Shown: one piece after another, positions 42,401 through 56,400 of the stretch
Layout: the number at the start of each line of letters is the position of its first letter
Numbering within the stretch: position 1 is the first letter of the stretch
Origin: Bathymodiolus brooksi
Taxonomy: Eukaryota > Mollusca > Bivalvia > Mytilida > Modiolidae
Length of the DNA: 64,000 nucleotides
Assembly (NCBI GenBank): GCA_963680875.1
Contig: OY804585.1
Location: 25,872,186-25,936,185 of the forward strand
Direction: 5' to 3'
The notes under the pieces: generated by a model
What the model was told of the DNA's origin: nothing
The model's database searches: none
The model's input: the letters and a program-made list of their open reading frames with translations, nothing else
Translations under genes and position numbers: made by a program

Positions 42401-45400
42401 TACCTACACCACTGTACATACACATTCCAAGGAAGTATCTACCTACACCACTGTACACACACATTCCAAGGAAGTATATACCTACACCACTGTACACACA
42501 CATTCCAAGGAAGTATCTACCTACACCATTGTACACACACATTCCAAGGAAGTATCTATCTACACCACTGTACACACACATTCCAAGGAAGTATCTACCT
42601 ACACCACTGTACACACACATTCCAAGGAAGTATCTACCTACACCATTGTACACACACATTCCAAGGAAGTATCTATCTACACCACTGTACACACACATTC
42701 CAAGGAAGTATTTACCTACACCACTGTACACACACATTCCAAGGAAGTATCTACCTACACCATTGTACACACACATTCCAAGGAAGTATCTACCTACACC
42801 ATTGTACACACACATTCCAAGGAAGTATCTATCTACACCACTGTACACACACATTCCAAGGAAGTATCTACCTACACCACTGTACACACACATTCCAAGG
42901 AAGTATCTACCTACACCATTGTACACACACATTCCAAGGAAGTATCTATCTACACCACTGTACACACACATTCCAAGGAAGTATCTACCTACACCACTGT
43001 ACACACACATTCCAAGGAAGTATCTACCTACACCATTGTACACACACATTCCAAGGAAGTATCTACCTACACCACTGTACATACACATTCCAAGGAAGTA
43101 TCTACCTACACCATTGTACACACACATTCCAAGGAAGTATCTACCTACACCACTGTACACACACATTCCAAGGAAGTATCTACCTACACCACTGTACATA
43201 CACATTCCAAGGAAGTATCTACCTACACCACTGTACACACACATTCCAAGGAAGTATCTACCTACACCACTGTACACACACATTCCAAGGAAGTATATAC
43301 CTACACCACTGTACACACACATTCCAAGGAAGTATCTACCTACACCACTGTACATACACATTCCAAGGAAGTATATACCTACACCACTGTACACACACAT
43401 TCCAAGGAAGTATCTATCTACACCACTGTGCACACACATTCCAAGGAAGTATCTACCTACACCACTGTACACACACATTCCAAGGAAGTATCTACCTACA
43501 CCACTGTACACACACATTCCAAGGAAGTATCTACCTACACCACTGTACACACACATTCCAAGGAAGTATCTACCTACACCACTGTACATACACATTCCAA
43601 GGAAGTATATACCTACACCATTGTACACACACATTCCAAGGAAGTATCTACCTACACCATTGTACACACACATTCCAAGGAAGTATATACCTACACCACT
43701 GTACATACACATTCCAAGGAAGTATATACCTACACCATTGTACACACACATTCCAAGGAAGTATCTACCTACACCATTGTACACACACATTCCAAGGAAG
43801 TATCTACCTACACCACTGTACACACACATTCCAAGGAAGTATCTACCTACACCACTGTACATACACATTCCAAGGAAGTATCTACCTACACCACTGTACA
43901 CACACATTCCAAGGAAGTATCTACCTACACCACTGTACACACACATTCCAAGGAAGTATCTACCTACACCACTGTACACACACATTCCAAGGAAGTATAT
44001 ACCTACACCACTGTACACACACATTCCAAGGAAGTATCTACCTACACCACTGTACATACACATTCCAAGGAAGTATATACCTACACCACTGTACACACAC
44101 ATTCCAAGGAAGTATCTATCTACACCACTGTACACACACATTCCAAGGAAGTATCTACCTACACCACTGTACACACACATTCCAAGGAAGTATCTACCTA
44201 CACCACTGTACACACACATTCCAAGGAAGTATCTACCTACACCACTGTACACACACATTCCAAGGAAGTATCTACCTACACCACTGTACATACACATTCC
44301 AAGGAAGTATATACCTACACCATTGTACACACACATTCCAAGGAAGTATCTACCTACACCATTGTACACACACATTCCAAGGAAGTATATACCTACACCA
44401 CTGTACACACACATTCCAAGGAAGTATCTACCTACACCACTGTACATACACATTCCAAGGAAGTATCTACCTACACCACTGTACACACACATTCCAAGGA
44501 AGTATCTACCTACACCACTGTACACACACATTCCAAGGAAGTATCTACCTACACCACTGTACACACACATTCCAAGGAAGTATATACCTACACCACTGTA
44601 CACACACATTCCAAGGAAGTATCTACCTACACCACTGTACATACACATTCCAAGGAAGTATCTACCTACACCACTGTACACACACATTCCAAGGAAGTAT
44701 CTACCTACACCACTGTACACACACATTCCAAGGAAGTATCTACCTACACCACTGTACATACACATTCCAAGGAAGTATCTACCTACACCACTGTACACAC
44801 ACATTCCAAGGAAGTATCTACCTACACCATTGTACACACACATTCCAAGGAAGTATATACCTACACCACTGTACACACACATTCCAAGGAAGTATCTACC
44901 TACACCACTGTACATACACATTCCAAGGAAGTATCTACCTACACCACTGTACACACACATTCCAAGGGAGTATCTATTTACACCACTGTACACACACATT
45001 CCAAGGAAGTATCTACCTACACCACTGTACACACACATTCCAAGGAAGTATCTACCTACACCACTGTCCATACACATTCCAAGGAAGTATCTACCTACAC
45101 CACTGTACACACACATTCCAAGGAAGTATATACCTACACCACTGTACACACACATTCCAAGGAAGTATCTACCTACACCACTGTACACACACATTCCAAG
45201 GAAGTATCTACCTACACCACTGTCCATACACATTCCAAGGAAGTATCTACCTACACCACTGTACATACACATTCCAAGGAAGTATCTACCTACACCACTG
45301 TACACACATTCCAAGGAAGTATCTACCTACACCACTGTACACACACATTCCAAGGAAGTATATACCTACACCACTGTACACACACATTCCAAGGAAGTAT

Positions 45401-48400
45401 CTATCTACACCACTGTACACACACATTCCAAGGAAGTATCTATCTACACCACTGTACACACACATTCCAAGGAAGTATCTACCTACACCACTGTACATAC
45501 ACATTCCAAGGAAGTATCTACCTACACCACTGTACATACACATTCCAAGGAAGTATATACCTACACCACTGTGCACACACATTCCAAGGAAGTATCTATC
45601 TACACCACTGTACACACACATTCCAAGGAAGTATCTACCTACACCACTGTACACACACATTCCAAGGAAGTATCTACCTACACCACTGTACACACACATT
45701 CCAAGGAAGTATCTACCTACACCACTGTACATACACATTCCAAGGAAGTATCTACCTACACCACTGTACATACACATTCCAAGGAAGTATATACCTACAC
45801 CACTGTACACACACATTCCAAGGAAGTATCTACCTACACCATTGTACACACACATTCCAAGGAAGTATCTACCTACACCACTGTACACACACATTCCAAG
45901 GAAGTATCTACCTACACCATTGTACACACACATTCCAAGGAAGTATCTACCTACACCACTGTACACACACATTCCAAGGAAGTATCTACCTACACCATTG
46001 TACACACACATTCCAAGGAAGTATCTACCTACACCACTGTACACACACATTCCAAGGAAGTATCTATCTACACCACTGTACACACACATTCCAAGGAAGT
46101 ATCTACCTACACCACTGTACACACACATTCCAAGGAAGTATCTACCTGCACCACTGTACACACACATTCCAAGGAAGTATCTATCTACACCACTGTACAC
46201 ACACATTCCAAGGAAGTATCTACCTACACCACTGTACACACACATTCCAAACAATAAAATGAAATACAAAAAATATCACACTATCAGAGCAATTCCACAA
46301 TCAAAAATCAAAATCGTAGAAAGAGGCAAAATGGATACCCCTAACCCACAAATACATGACCGCTCACTTTTCCTGGCTTGGTACAGGCACTTCAATAAAA
46401 AGTGGTGGGGTTAAACTAGTTTTAATGGCCCAAGCCTCCCCTCTTAGTGAAATGATGCGGTCATACGAGTGCTTTCCACATGTGAGTATTTATGCCAATC
46501 CTCACAATATAATTTCAATTTCCAAGTTGATCTGGTTTGAACTCTCACCCAAATCTGTTGTGCAAATATCTTTCAGTATTCATTTACGTAACACTATTTT
46601 CATATCTTCATTAAAAACCACAATGCAAATTATATTATCCAATGTCATGGTTGTCCTAGTGTTAAGGTTGTTGAATTCTAACCTAACAAACCTAACACCA
46701 CTGATCGACATAGGTTCCAACCCGAAAAAAAACAGATTCCCAGATTGGGGGTTTTCTCAATAAGTCTGGTAGTTTCAATATAGCCATAGTCATTGCTGAA
46801 GGTGATACATATAAACATAAATTACTCAACTTTTTAGTTTCACATCAGAATTAAGAACTGGTATAAAGTTTAGTGGATCAGAGACTATAACCGTTGGTGG
46901 AGGAGAGGAACTATGGTTGTTTATCAACAAGATATTAGTCCTGGACATCATTACAAATAGGACATCTAATGAGATACCATGTCAGAAGATTGATTTGTCT
47001 ACTGCTAAAACAGGTTTATACTTATGTAATTAAAGGATATATTGATGCATATTGTATACAAAGAAAATGTCCTTTCATGATTAATGATTAAGGTTATGCT
47101 AAGTTATGTTATCGGTGTTTAACGCCACTTCAACAATACTTTAGTTTTATGGGTAATTTAGACATGCTTCCGTTGATCTTCCTGAGTAACATTTTCAATA
47201 TCAACCTAGTTGACTAACATGCTGAAAATTATCAGTCAGCGTGCCATCAAACACATTATGACCTACCGATAAAAAAAACCCGTCAGTTTTGATGGTGTCG
47301 ACACCTAGCGGACTGACTGTGATGCTAGTGATTATGTATGTTTCTACCTTCAAAACTGTTGTTACTGGTATTCTATATATTGTGACGGTCAGTTTATTAG
47401 TGAAGAAAATCGGAGTAGCCCGAGAAAACCATTGATGAGTCCATTGGGAGATGTCAATTTACAAGCTATTCATGTCGCAGTGATTGCAACTCAATTAATG
47501 ACTGATATGCCACCACTATAGTTTTATGATGAATCTGTACAAATATGTGAGTTGATTTCATTTGTATTTTTGCTGTACTCATTCTTATAGGACATGCTGA
47601 TGTAGTCCCAGAATCTGGTGTTTTAGTGAATGGAGAATGTACAGGATTATCTCCCTTAGCAACATCAACTGTTGGTATAGATCTGAAGGTAACTAGAAAA
47701 TGCTGTTTTTGGTTGAAATATGTCATTTGAATAATTACTACACTTTGTTCCTATTGTAAGTTGTGAAAAATATGCAAATTTCAAAAAACATTCTATGATA
47801 ATGAAAATCAAAACAACAGTTCATAGAATAATCTGAGAACAATTTTTTACCAACATGATTTATTGTTTGTGAAGGTCTTTTTGGAAATACTGATCACGGG
47901 ACATTAAGCATAAATAATCAATCAATCAATCGACATTTTCTCTTTTGGCCATTGTGTCGTCTGTCCTTCTATTTAAGGCTTCTGAATACTTTTTTGGTGT
48001 ATTAAAACTTTTCTTATGAGATGTCCAAGACAACGATAAATCCAAGTTTGAGATAATGAAGTTTGACTGTTGTTGAAGACCCGTATATTATATATATTAA
48101 CATATAATGATTAGGATTTATTGATGAAGGAAACACATCTTTTTATGTCATCATTCATGAATTATGTCTCTCCTTCAAATGAAGGGAGACATATTGTTTT
48201 AGTCTGATTTTTTCTTCCGCTTCCGCTTCTTCTGCTTCTTCTCAGCGAAGCTTGTCTGGACCATAACTTTTTTGTCTTTCCAGATCGGTCAATTATATTT
48301 GGTATGTGGGTGCATGACCATAAGGCGGTGTGTCACATACCATAATGACCTTCGTGGGACCTTGACCTTTGACCTCAAGCTCAAATAAAAAAAAATTAAA

Positions 48401-51400
48401 TAGTATTTTCTTGTCAAGGCCATAACATTTTATTCTTTCAAGATAGGTCAGTGATATTTGGTATGTGGGTGCATGACCATAAGGTGGTGTGTCACATACC
48501 ATAATGACCTTCGTGGGACCTTGACCTTTGACCTGAAGGTCAAATAATTGTTTTTTAAATAGTATTTATTTGGTATGTGGGTGCATGACTATAAGGCAGT
48601 GTGTTGCATACCGTAATGACCTTTGTGGGACCTTGACCTTTGACCTCAGGGTCAAATAATTGTTTTTTAAATAGTATTTTCTTGTCCGGGCCATAACATT
48701 TTTGTCTTTCGAGATAGGTCAATGATATTTGATATGTAAGTGCATGACCATAAGGCGGTGTGTCGCATACCATAATGACCTTCGTGAAACCTTGACCTTT
48801 GACCTCAAGGTCAAATAATTGTTTTTTAAATAGTATTTATTTGGTATGTGGGTGTATGACCATAAGGAGGTGTGTCGCATACCGTAATGACCTTCGTGGG
48901 ACCTTGACCTTTGACCTCAGGGTCAAATAATTGTTTTTTAAATAGTATTTTCTTGTCTGGGCCATAACATTTTTGTCTTTCGAGATAGGTCAATGATATT
49001 TGGTATGTGGGTGCATGACCATAAGGCGGTGTGTCACATACCATTATGACCTTCGTGGGACCTTGACCTTTGACCTGAAGGTCAAATAATTGTTTTTTTG
49101 ATATTATTTTCTTGCCCGGGTCATAACATTTTTGTCTTTCGAGATAGGTTGTTGTACAGATGGCCACATTTAGGGGAGACATAAGTTTTAGGTATCTAAA
49201 ACAGTTCTTCCTAGTTATTATTTGTGTTTGCTGAATGGAATTAAGTATGTACCATTTATGTCTATTAGGTAAACAAAGTAGAAAACATAAAAAACATGAG
49301 TACTGATTTAATGGATGATGTTTTACTTATTTCGCAGAAGGAAAACAGAAAATGTGCCGATTTCCAATCAAGCTAATAAAATTAAAACCAGGAGTTGATA
49401 TGCTATATTGGTTTTATTTGATATTTCTCAGAAATCACAATTGTTTTGGAATATTTCACTAAGAGGGGAGGTTTGGTTCCTTAAATCAGTTTAACCTAGT
49501 ATAAACAGTGTTTACAGGATCAGTTAAAGGGCTTTGTGTGACCAGCCGATTGATCAAATGGGTCTATTGAAGTGCCTATATCAAGCCATAAAAGTGCACG
49601 GTCATGTATTTGTGTATCTAGGGATGTTGATTTTGCCTCTTTATACTATTTTGATATTATATTTTGGAACTGTGTTGACAGTGTGATATTTTGTGTTTTT
49701 CTATTGTATTTTGGAACTGTGTTGACAGTGTGATATTTTGTGTTTTTCTATTGTATTTTGGAACTGTGTTGACAGTGTGATATTTTTTGTTTTTCTATTG
49801 TATTTTGGAACTGTGTTGACAGTGTGATATTTTGTGTTTTTCTATTGTATTTTGGAACTGTGTTGACAGTGTGGTATTTTGTGTTTTTCTATTGTATTTT
49901 GGAACTGTGTTGACAGTGTGGTATTTTGTGTTTTTCTATTGTATTTTGGAACTGTGTTGACAGTGTGATATTTTGTGTTTTTCTATTGTATTTTGGAACT
50001 GTGTTGACAGTGTGATATTTTGTGTTTTTCTATTGTATTTTGGAACTGTGTTGACAGTGTGATATTTTGTGTTTTTCTATTGTATTTTGGAACTGTGTTG
50101 ACAGTGTGATATTTTGTGTTTTTCTATTGTATTTTGGAACTGTGTTGACAGTGTGATATTTTGTGTTTTTCTATTGTATTTTGGAACTGTGTTGACAGTG
50201 TGATATTTTGTGTTTTTCTATTGTATTTTGGAACTGTGTTGACAGTGTGATATTTTGTGTTTTTCTATTGTATTTTGGAACTGTGTTGACAGTGTGATAT
50301 TTTGTGTTTTTCTATTGTATTTTGGAACTGTGTTGACAGTGTGATATTTTGTGTTTTTCTATTGTATTTTGGAACTGTGTTGACAGTGTGATATTTTGTG
50401 TTTTTCTATTGTATTTTGGAACTGTGTTGACAGTGTGATATTTTGTGTTTTTCTATTGTATTTTGGAACTGTGTTGACAGTGTGGTATTTTGTGTTTTTC
50501 TATTGTATTTTGGAACTGTGTTGACAGTGTGATATTTTGTGTTTTTCTATTGTATTTTGGAACTGTGTTGACAGTGTGATATTTTGTGTTTTTCTATTGT
50601 ATTTTGGAACTGTGTTGACAGTGTGATATTTTGTGTTTTTCTATTGTATTTTGGAACTGTGTTGACAGTGTGATATTTTGTGTTTTTCTATTGTATTTTG
50701 GAACTGTGTTGACAGTGTGATATTTTTTGTTTTTCTATTGTATTTTGGAACTGTGTTGACAGTGTGGTATTTTGTGTTTTTCTATTGTATTTTGGAACTG
50801 TGTTGACAGTGTGATATTTTGTGTTTTTCTATTGTATTTTGGAACTGTGTTGACAGTGTGATATTTTGTGTTTTTCTATTGTATTTTGGAACTGTGTTGA
50901 CAGTGTGGTATTTTGTGTTTTTCTATTGTATTTTGGAACTGTGTTGACAGTGTGATATTTTGTGTTTTTCTATTGTATTTTGGAACTGTGTTGACAGTGT
51001 GATATTTTTTGTTTTTCTATTGTATTTTGGAACTGTGTTGACAGTGTGATATTTTGTGTTTTTCTATTGTATTTTGGAACTGTGTTGACAGTGTGATATT
51101 TTGTGTTTTTCTATTGTATTTTGGAACTGTGTTGACAGTGTGATATTTTGTGTTTTTCTATTGTATTTTGGAACTGTGTTGACAGTGTGATATTTTTTGT
51201 TTTTCTATTGTATTTTGGAACTGTGTTGACAGTGTGATATTTTGTGTTTTTCTATTGTATTTTGGAACTGTGTTGACAGTGTGGTATTTTGTGTTTTTCT
51301 ATTGTATTTTGGAACTGTGTTGACAGTGTGGTATTTTGTGTTTTTCTATTGTATTTTGGAACTGTGTTGACAGTGTGATATTTTGTGTTTTTCTATTGTA

Positions 51401-53432
51401 TTTTGGAACTGTGTTGACAGTGTGATATTTTGTGTTTTTCTATTGTATTTTGGAACTGTGTTGACAGTGTGATATTTTGTGTTTTTCTATTGTATTTTGG
51501 AACTGTGTTGACAGTGTGATATTTTGTGTTTTTCTATTGTATTTTGGAACTGTGTTGACAGTGTGATATTTTGTGTTTTTCTATTGTATTTTGGAACTGT
51601 GTTGACAGTGTGATATTTTTTGTTTTTCTATTGTATTTTGGAACTGTGTTGACAGTGTGGTATTTTTTGTTTTTCTATTGTATTTTGGAACTGTGTTGAC
51701 AGTGTGGTATTTTTTGTTTTTCTATTGTATTTTGGAACTGTGTTGACAGTGTGGTATTTTTTGTTTTTCTATTGTATTTTGGAACTGTGTTGACAGTGTG
51801 GTATTTTTTGTTTTTCTATTGTATTTTGGAACTGTGTTGACAGTGTGGTATTTTTTGTTTTTCTATTGTATTTTGGAACTGTGTTGACAGTGTGGTATTT
51901 TTTGTTTTCATTTTATTAACAATTATATGATATCATTTTAGATCGGTGAGACATATTTATTTGAGATATTTCATACCGAGAGACAAGCTTGCACATCGGA
52001 GTTTTACATAGAACTTGAAAATGTCTATCTGTCGGTGAACAAACAAGATATCCAACCATTTGATTATGAGTTAACACCAGATGAAGACCTCCATGTTAAT
52101 GGAATAGCTGGGATTTTTAATGTTTGGGATGTTTTCTCTGCTGGACCAACATTTCAATTAGAAGTAGTTTCAGGTAATTTGTAATGTTGTTTTAATTATT
52201 GTGTGGATTTTGACACTCTTAATGCTGTAGTTGTCAATTGCATGTAGTCAAATGCTAAAATGGGTTGAATTACAGTTTCCTTACTTTCTCTCCATGACCA
52301 ACTATATATTTAGATTATGAAAAGAAATTTTAAACAGTGATGGTCAACAGAATGAACAATCACCTCTCACCTCAACTTATTAAATATAATTCTAACATGA
52401 CCTCCTTCTTTCGCTTTGTTAACAAACGAGCGAGTTATCCATTTGGTATAATCTCATTAGCACATGGCAGCATAAATTGTGTGCGACATTTTCTGCAAGC
52501 GTAAATATAAATTACCGTCTTCCAATCAAAGTATACTACCGTATTTGTACTCTTAGACATATCAGAATCGAAATAAATCATGGAAGCCAGAATGTGTTTT
52601 GAGTTTTAACATGGATTGGCGGATATTAGTAAATTTTATCCCTCGCTTCTGGCTCGGGATGAAATATTAATATCTGCCAATCCATGTTAAAACTCCCAAC
52701 ACATTCTGGCTTCCATGATTTATTTCTTAATTATATCTCCAAGGACAATACATATAACAAATGATGAAAAACCTGCACATATTTGCTTCCACTCAAAAAG
52801 ACCACATACAATCAAAAAATGAATGGCAACATAAGCATGGACAGTACAATAGCAGGGTCCATTTCTGTTACATTCAAATTCTATGTATGAGGAAATATAT
52901 AAAAATATTGTGATATGTTAATTGTCAAATAAAAGTATATATATATATATATATACAACGTCTGAAAAACCAGTCAACGATCAATCTTACGGGGTGTTGG
53001 ATCGATACGGTATAACGATACTATACAAGTAAAACAATTATAAACGTCTAAAATAATTTGTAAAACAACACCAAGTACACAAAACAAAGTGATAAAGAAT
53101 TAAACACTTCGTTGAATGACAAAATTTTCGTCCCACCGAGGGACTTTACCAAGTACACAAAACAAAGTGATAAAGAATTAAACACTTCGTTGAATGACAA
53201 AATTTTCGTCCCACCGAGGGACTTTATCAATGTCTAACCAAGTACACAAAACAAAGTGATAAAGAATTAAACACTTCGTTGAATGACAAAATTTTCGTCC
53301 CACCGAGGGACTTTATAATTAGACATTGATAAAGTCCCTCGGTGGGACGAAAATTTTGTCATTCAACGAAGTGTTTAATTCTTTATCACTTTGTTTTGTG
53401 TACTTGGTGTTGTTTTACAAATTATTTTAGAC

Positions 53433-53470
<38 letters not shown>

Positions 53471-56400
53471 AATCACTGTCTATAAAGGGCAGCCTTGTTT
53501 TTCCCAATAATGAATAGTACATATAATTTTAACCTGTATATAAAGGGCAACTGCTTATTAAGGGCACATTTTCAGGCTCCCTTGAGTGCCCTTTATATAC
53601 AGGTTTGACTGTATATATATGTACCATCTACACACGCTTATACACATGTCTTATGTATATCTCTAGATTTTCCTTATGAGACAAGGTAACACTTCGATCA
53701 TTGAAGCTCCATTTTAATCGAGCAGATGTGGTCGAGTGGTCTAGGGTTTGACAGCTCAAAAATCTAATTCTAACACTGTTTGGTTTAATTTTCAGACGTA
53801 TTTTCAGACGTATATATATATATATATACGTCTGAAAATTAAACCAAACAGTGTTAAAATTAGATTTTTGAGCTGTCAAATTTGTGTTCTTCCCTCGACG
53901 GGATTTGAACTCACACCATTAATACACTGCAGCACCAATCACTTAGCCTTATGTCCAGCGCCCAAGTCCACTCGACCACATCCGCTCCATTAAAATGGAG
54001 CTTCAATGATCGAAGTGTTACCTTGTCTCGTAAGGAAAATCTAGAGATATACATAAGACATGTGTATAAGCGTGTGTAGATGGTACATATATACTTAATA
54101 TATATATATATATATACAATATATATAGAAATGTGATATGGCAGTTGCTATTAGTTTGTCAGTTTTTTACAATACAATGGCCAAACGACAAAGGACAAAC
54201 AATGATCAACAAAGCAATACACAGAAAACTAAAGATTTAGGAACACTAACCCCACTTTAAACAGGGGAAGAACTCAATTGCTCCAGAAGGATAAGGGTAG
54301 GCAGTTCATGTACTTGTACTAATGGTATGGCACCAGTATAATTACGTCCATAATATATTATGTTATTCCATTTAGGAAATGAAGCACGCCACTTTGCATT
54401 TACAAATGATACATTGACCAGTAGAAATGCAGCAACTACCATAGCTCCGCCTACTTATGAATATGTAAATATTACAGGAACAAATATGTCATATGTTGGT
54501 ATGTTTAATTTTGTGATTAAAATGAACAAATTTGTGACTTTTTGTACTGTTTTTGTATCTTACCCTTTTCATCTTAAGTAGTAAAATAGGTTTACTCATG
54601 ATTGAATACCAAATTCAACAACATTTACAGAAAATCATACACGGATGTTGTCTAATGTCCATAATACTAATTGATCTGTTTTGTTTATAAGACAATGCAA
54701 TGAAATTGTAAATACATGGATACAAATGGATGAGTGGGTGGTTATGATGTTTAACGCCACTTATTGGTGGAGGAAACCGGAGTACCGTAGAAAGCCACTG
54801 ACCTGTCGCAAGTTGCTGATAAACTTTATCACATAATGTTGTATCGAGTACACATAGCCATGAGCGGGATTCAAACTCACAACGTTGGTGGTGAGTGATG
54901 GGTACTGATTGCACAGGTAGTTGTAAATACAATTACCATATGATCATGACCACGACACCCCAATACAAATGGAACTAAGGGGATTAAAAATGAATAAAGA
55001 TAACAACAGAGTGTCAAATAAAATTAGGGGATGATGGTACAATATCAGGAATATATAGAGAATTAACTAAGGAATTGGAATCAAAGTGGTCCCATAATTA
55101 GGATTTATACAAGATCACATTTGTACCAAAAAAGAAAATATTTTTTGTCTAAGATCCTCCATTTTTATGAGAGTAAATGCTGAGATTATTTTAGATTGTA
55201 TATTAAAAAATGAAATACTAGTTGATTGATCTCTTCCTGTCCATTGTTACAAACATGTATTATATGTATATAGGAAATATAAGAGTAGTATCAGTAGTAA
55301 TAGACTTTTCAAAATACGTTAAAAAAAACAAAATAAAACAATTCACTGGCCACAAAACTTATCAAGTGAATCATAAGCTAACATTCACTACAAATATAGG
55401 ATTGATTCCTGTTGTTGATTTCTATTTCAGCATGTCATGACCCTGTAGTGATGACCCCTGAACCCTATACACCAGGATCAGAGACTTTTACTATTACAAC
55501 AACAGAAGTTTTAGTGACGTTGGAATCAGAACTTGATTTTGAAGTAACTCAGTCATATACTTTAATATTAAAGGTTGTAGATACTGGAACAACATCAACT
55601 GGATCACTAGTGATCAGGGTAAATACTTATTGTGTACCAGTTATTAACTGGATCACTAGTGATCAGGGTAAATACTTATTGTGTACCAGTTATTAACTGG
55701 ATCACTAGTGATCAGGGTAAATACTTATTGTGTACCAGTTATTATTGTTCAAATTGGATCTAGACTAAAGATTATAATTTTGTCAATGTTGGTTAAACTA
55801 AAGATCACATAGCTGTAAGGTAAAATCTAGCTTTGTCAGATTAAAATGGAACATAAAAACATAGATATCTAATTTAGTGCACACGACACATTTCTGGGAC
55901 AACCTTCATCAGGTACTCTCAAAGTCATAAGGTTACAAAGCCAAATAATTAAAAAGTAAACCAAAGGTCCTAAACAGGATAGCCAAAATCGGCTAAAGAT
56001 TCCTATATGTCTTGGGTAGATTCACCTTAAATTTTATATATTACATTATTTAGCATCTAACATATGACTTGAGCCCATAAAACTAGTTTAACCCTGACAC
56101 CTTTTATTGGAGTGTCTGTACCAAGCCAGGAAAGTGAGCAATCATATATTTGTGTGGTAGGGGTATGGATTTTGTCTCTTTCTATAATTTTGATATTAGA
56201 TTTTAGAAATGTTCTGACAGTGTGGTATTTTAGAAATGTTCTGACAGTGTTGTATTTTAGAAATGTTCTGACAGTGTGGTATTTTAGAAATGTTCTGACA
56301 GTGTTGTATTTTAGAATTGTTCTGACAGTGTGGTATTTTAGAATTGTTCTGACAGTGTGGTATTTTAGAATTGTTCTGACAGCGTGGTATTTTAGAAATG

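Noticed and set aside
41583..46262. Open frames of 1,243 to 1,552 codons on both strands
   Set aside because: Created by a stop-free 39-bp unit. Two overlapping plus frames are equally open, which a real gene would not show, and exons 20 and 21 join in phase across the region.
53880..54000. Functional tRNA gene on the minus strand
   Set aside because: A and B boxes are present, but the acceptor and T stems do not pair properly and the sequence is one arm of a repeated palindrome. SINE-like, not a tRNA gene.
55274..55430. Possible exon after TATATAG with frame [12 protein letters not shown]
   Set aside because: Its only nearby donor (CAA-GTGAAT) leaves phase 0, which does not fit the next exon (phase 1 needed), and reading through reaches a stop. 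Direct joining of exon 24 to exon 25 is in frame.
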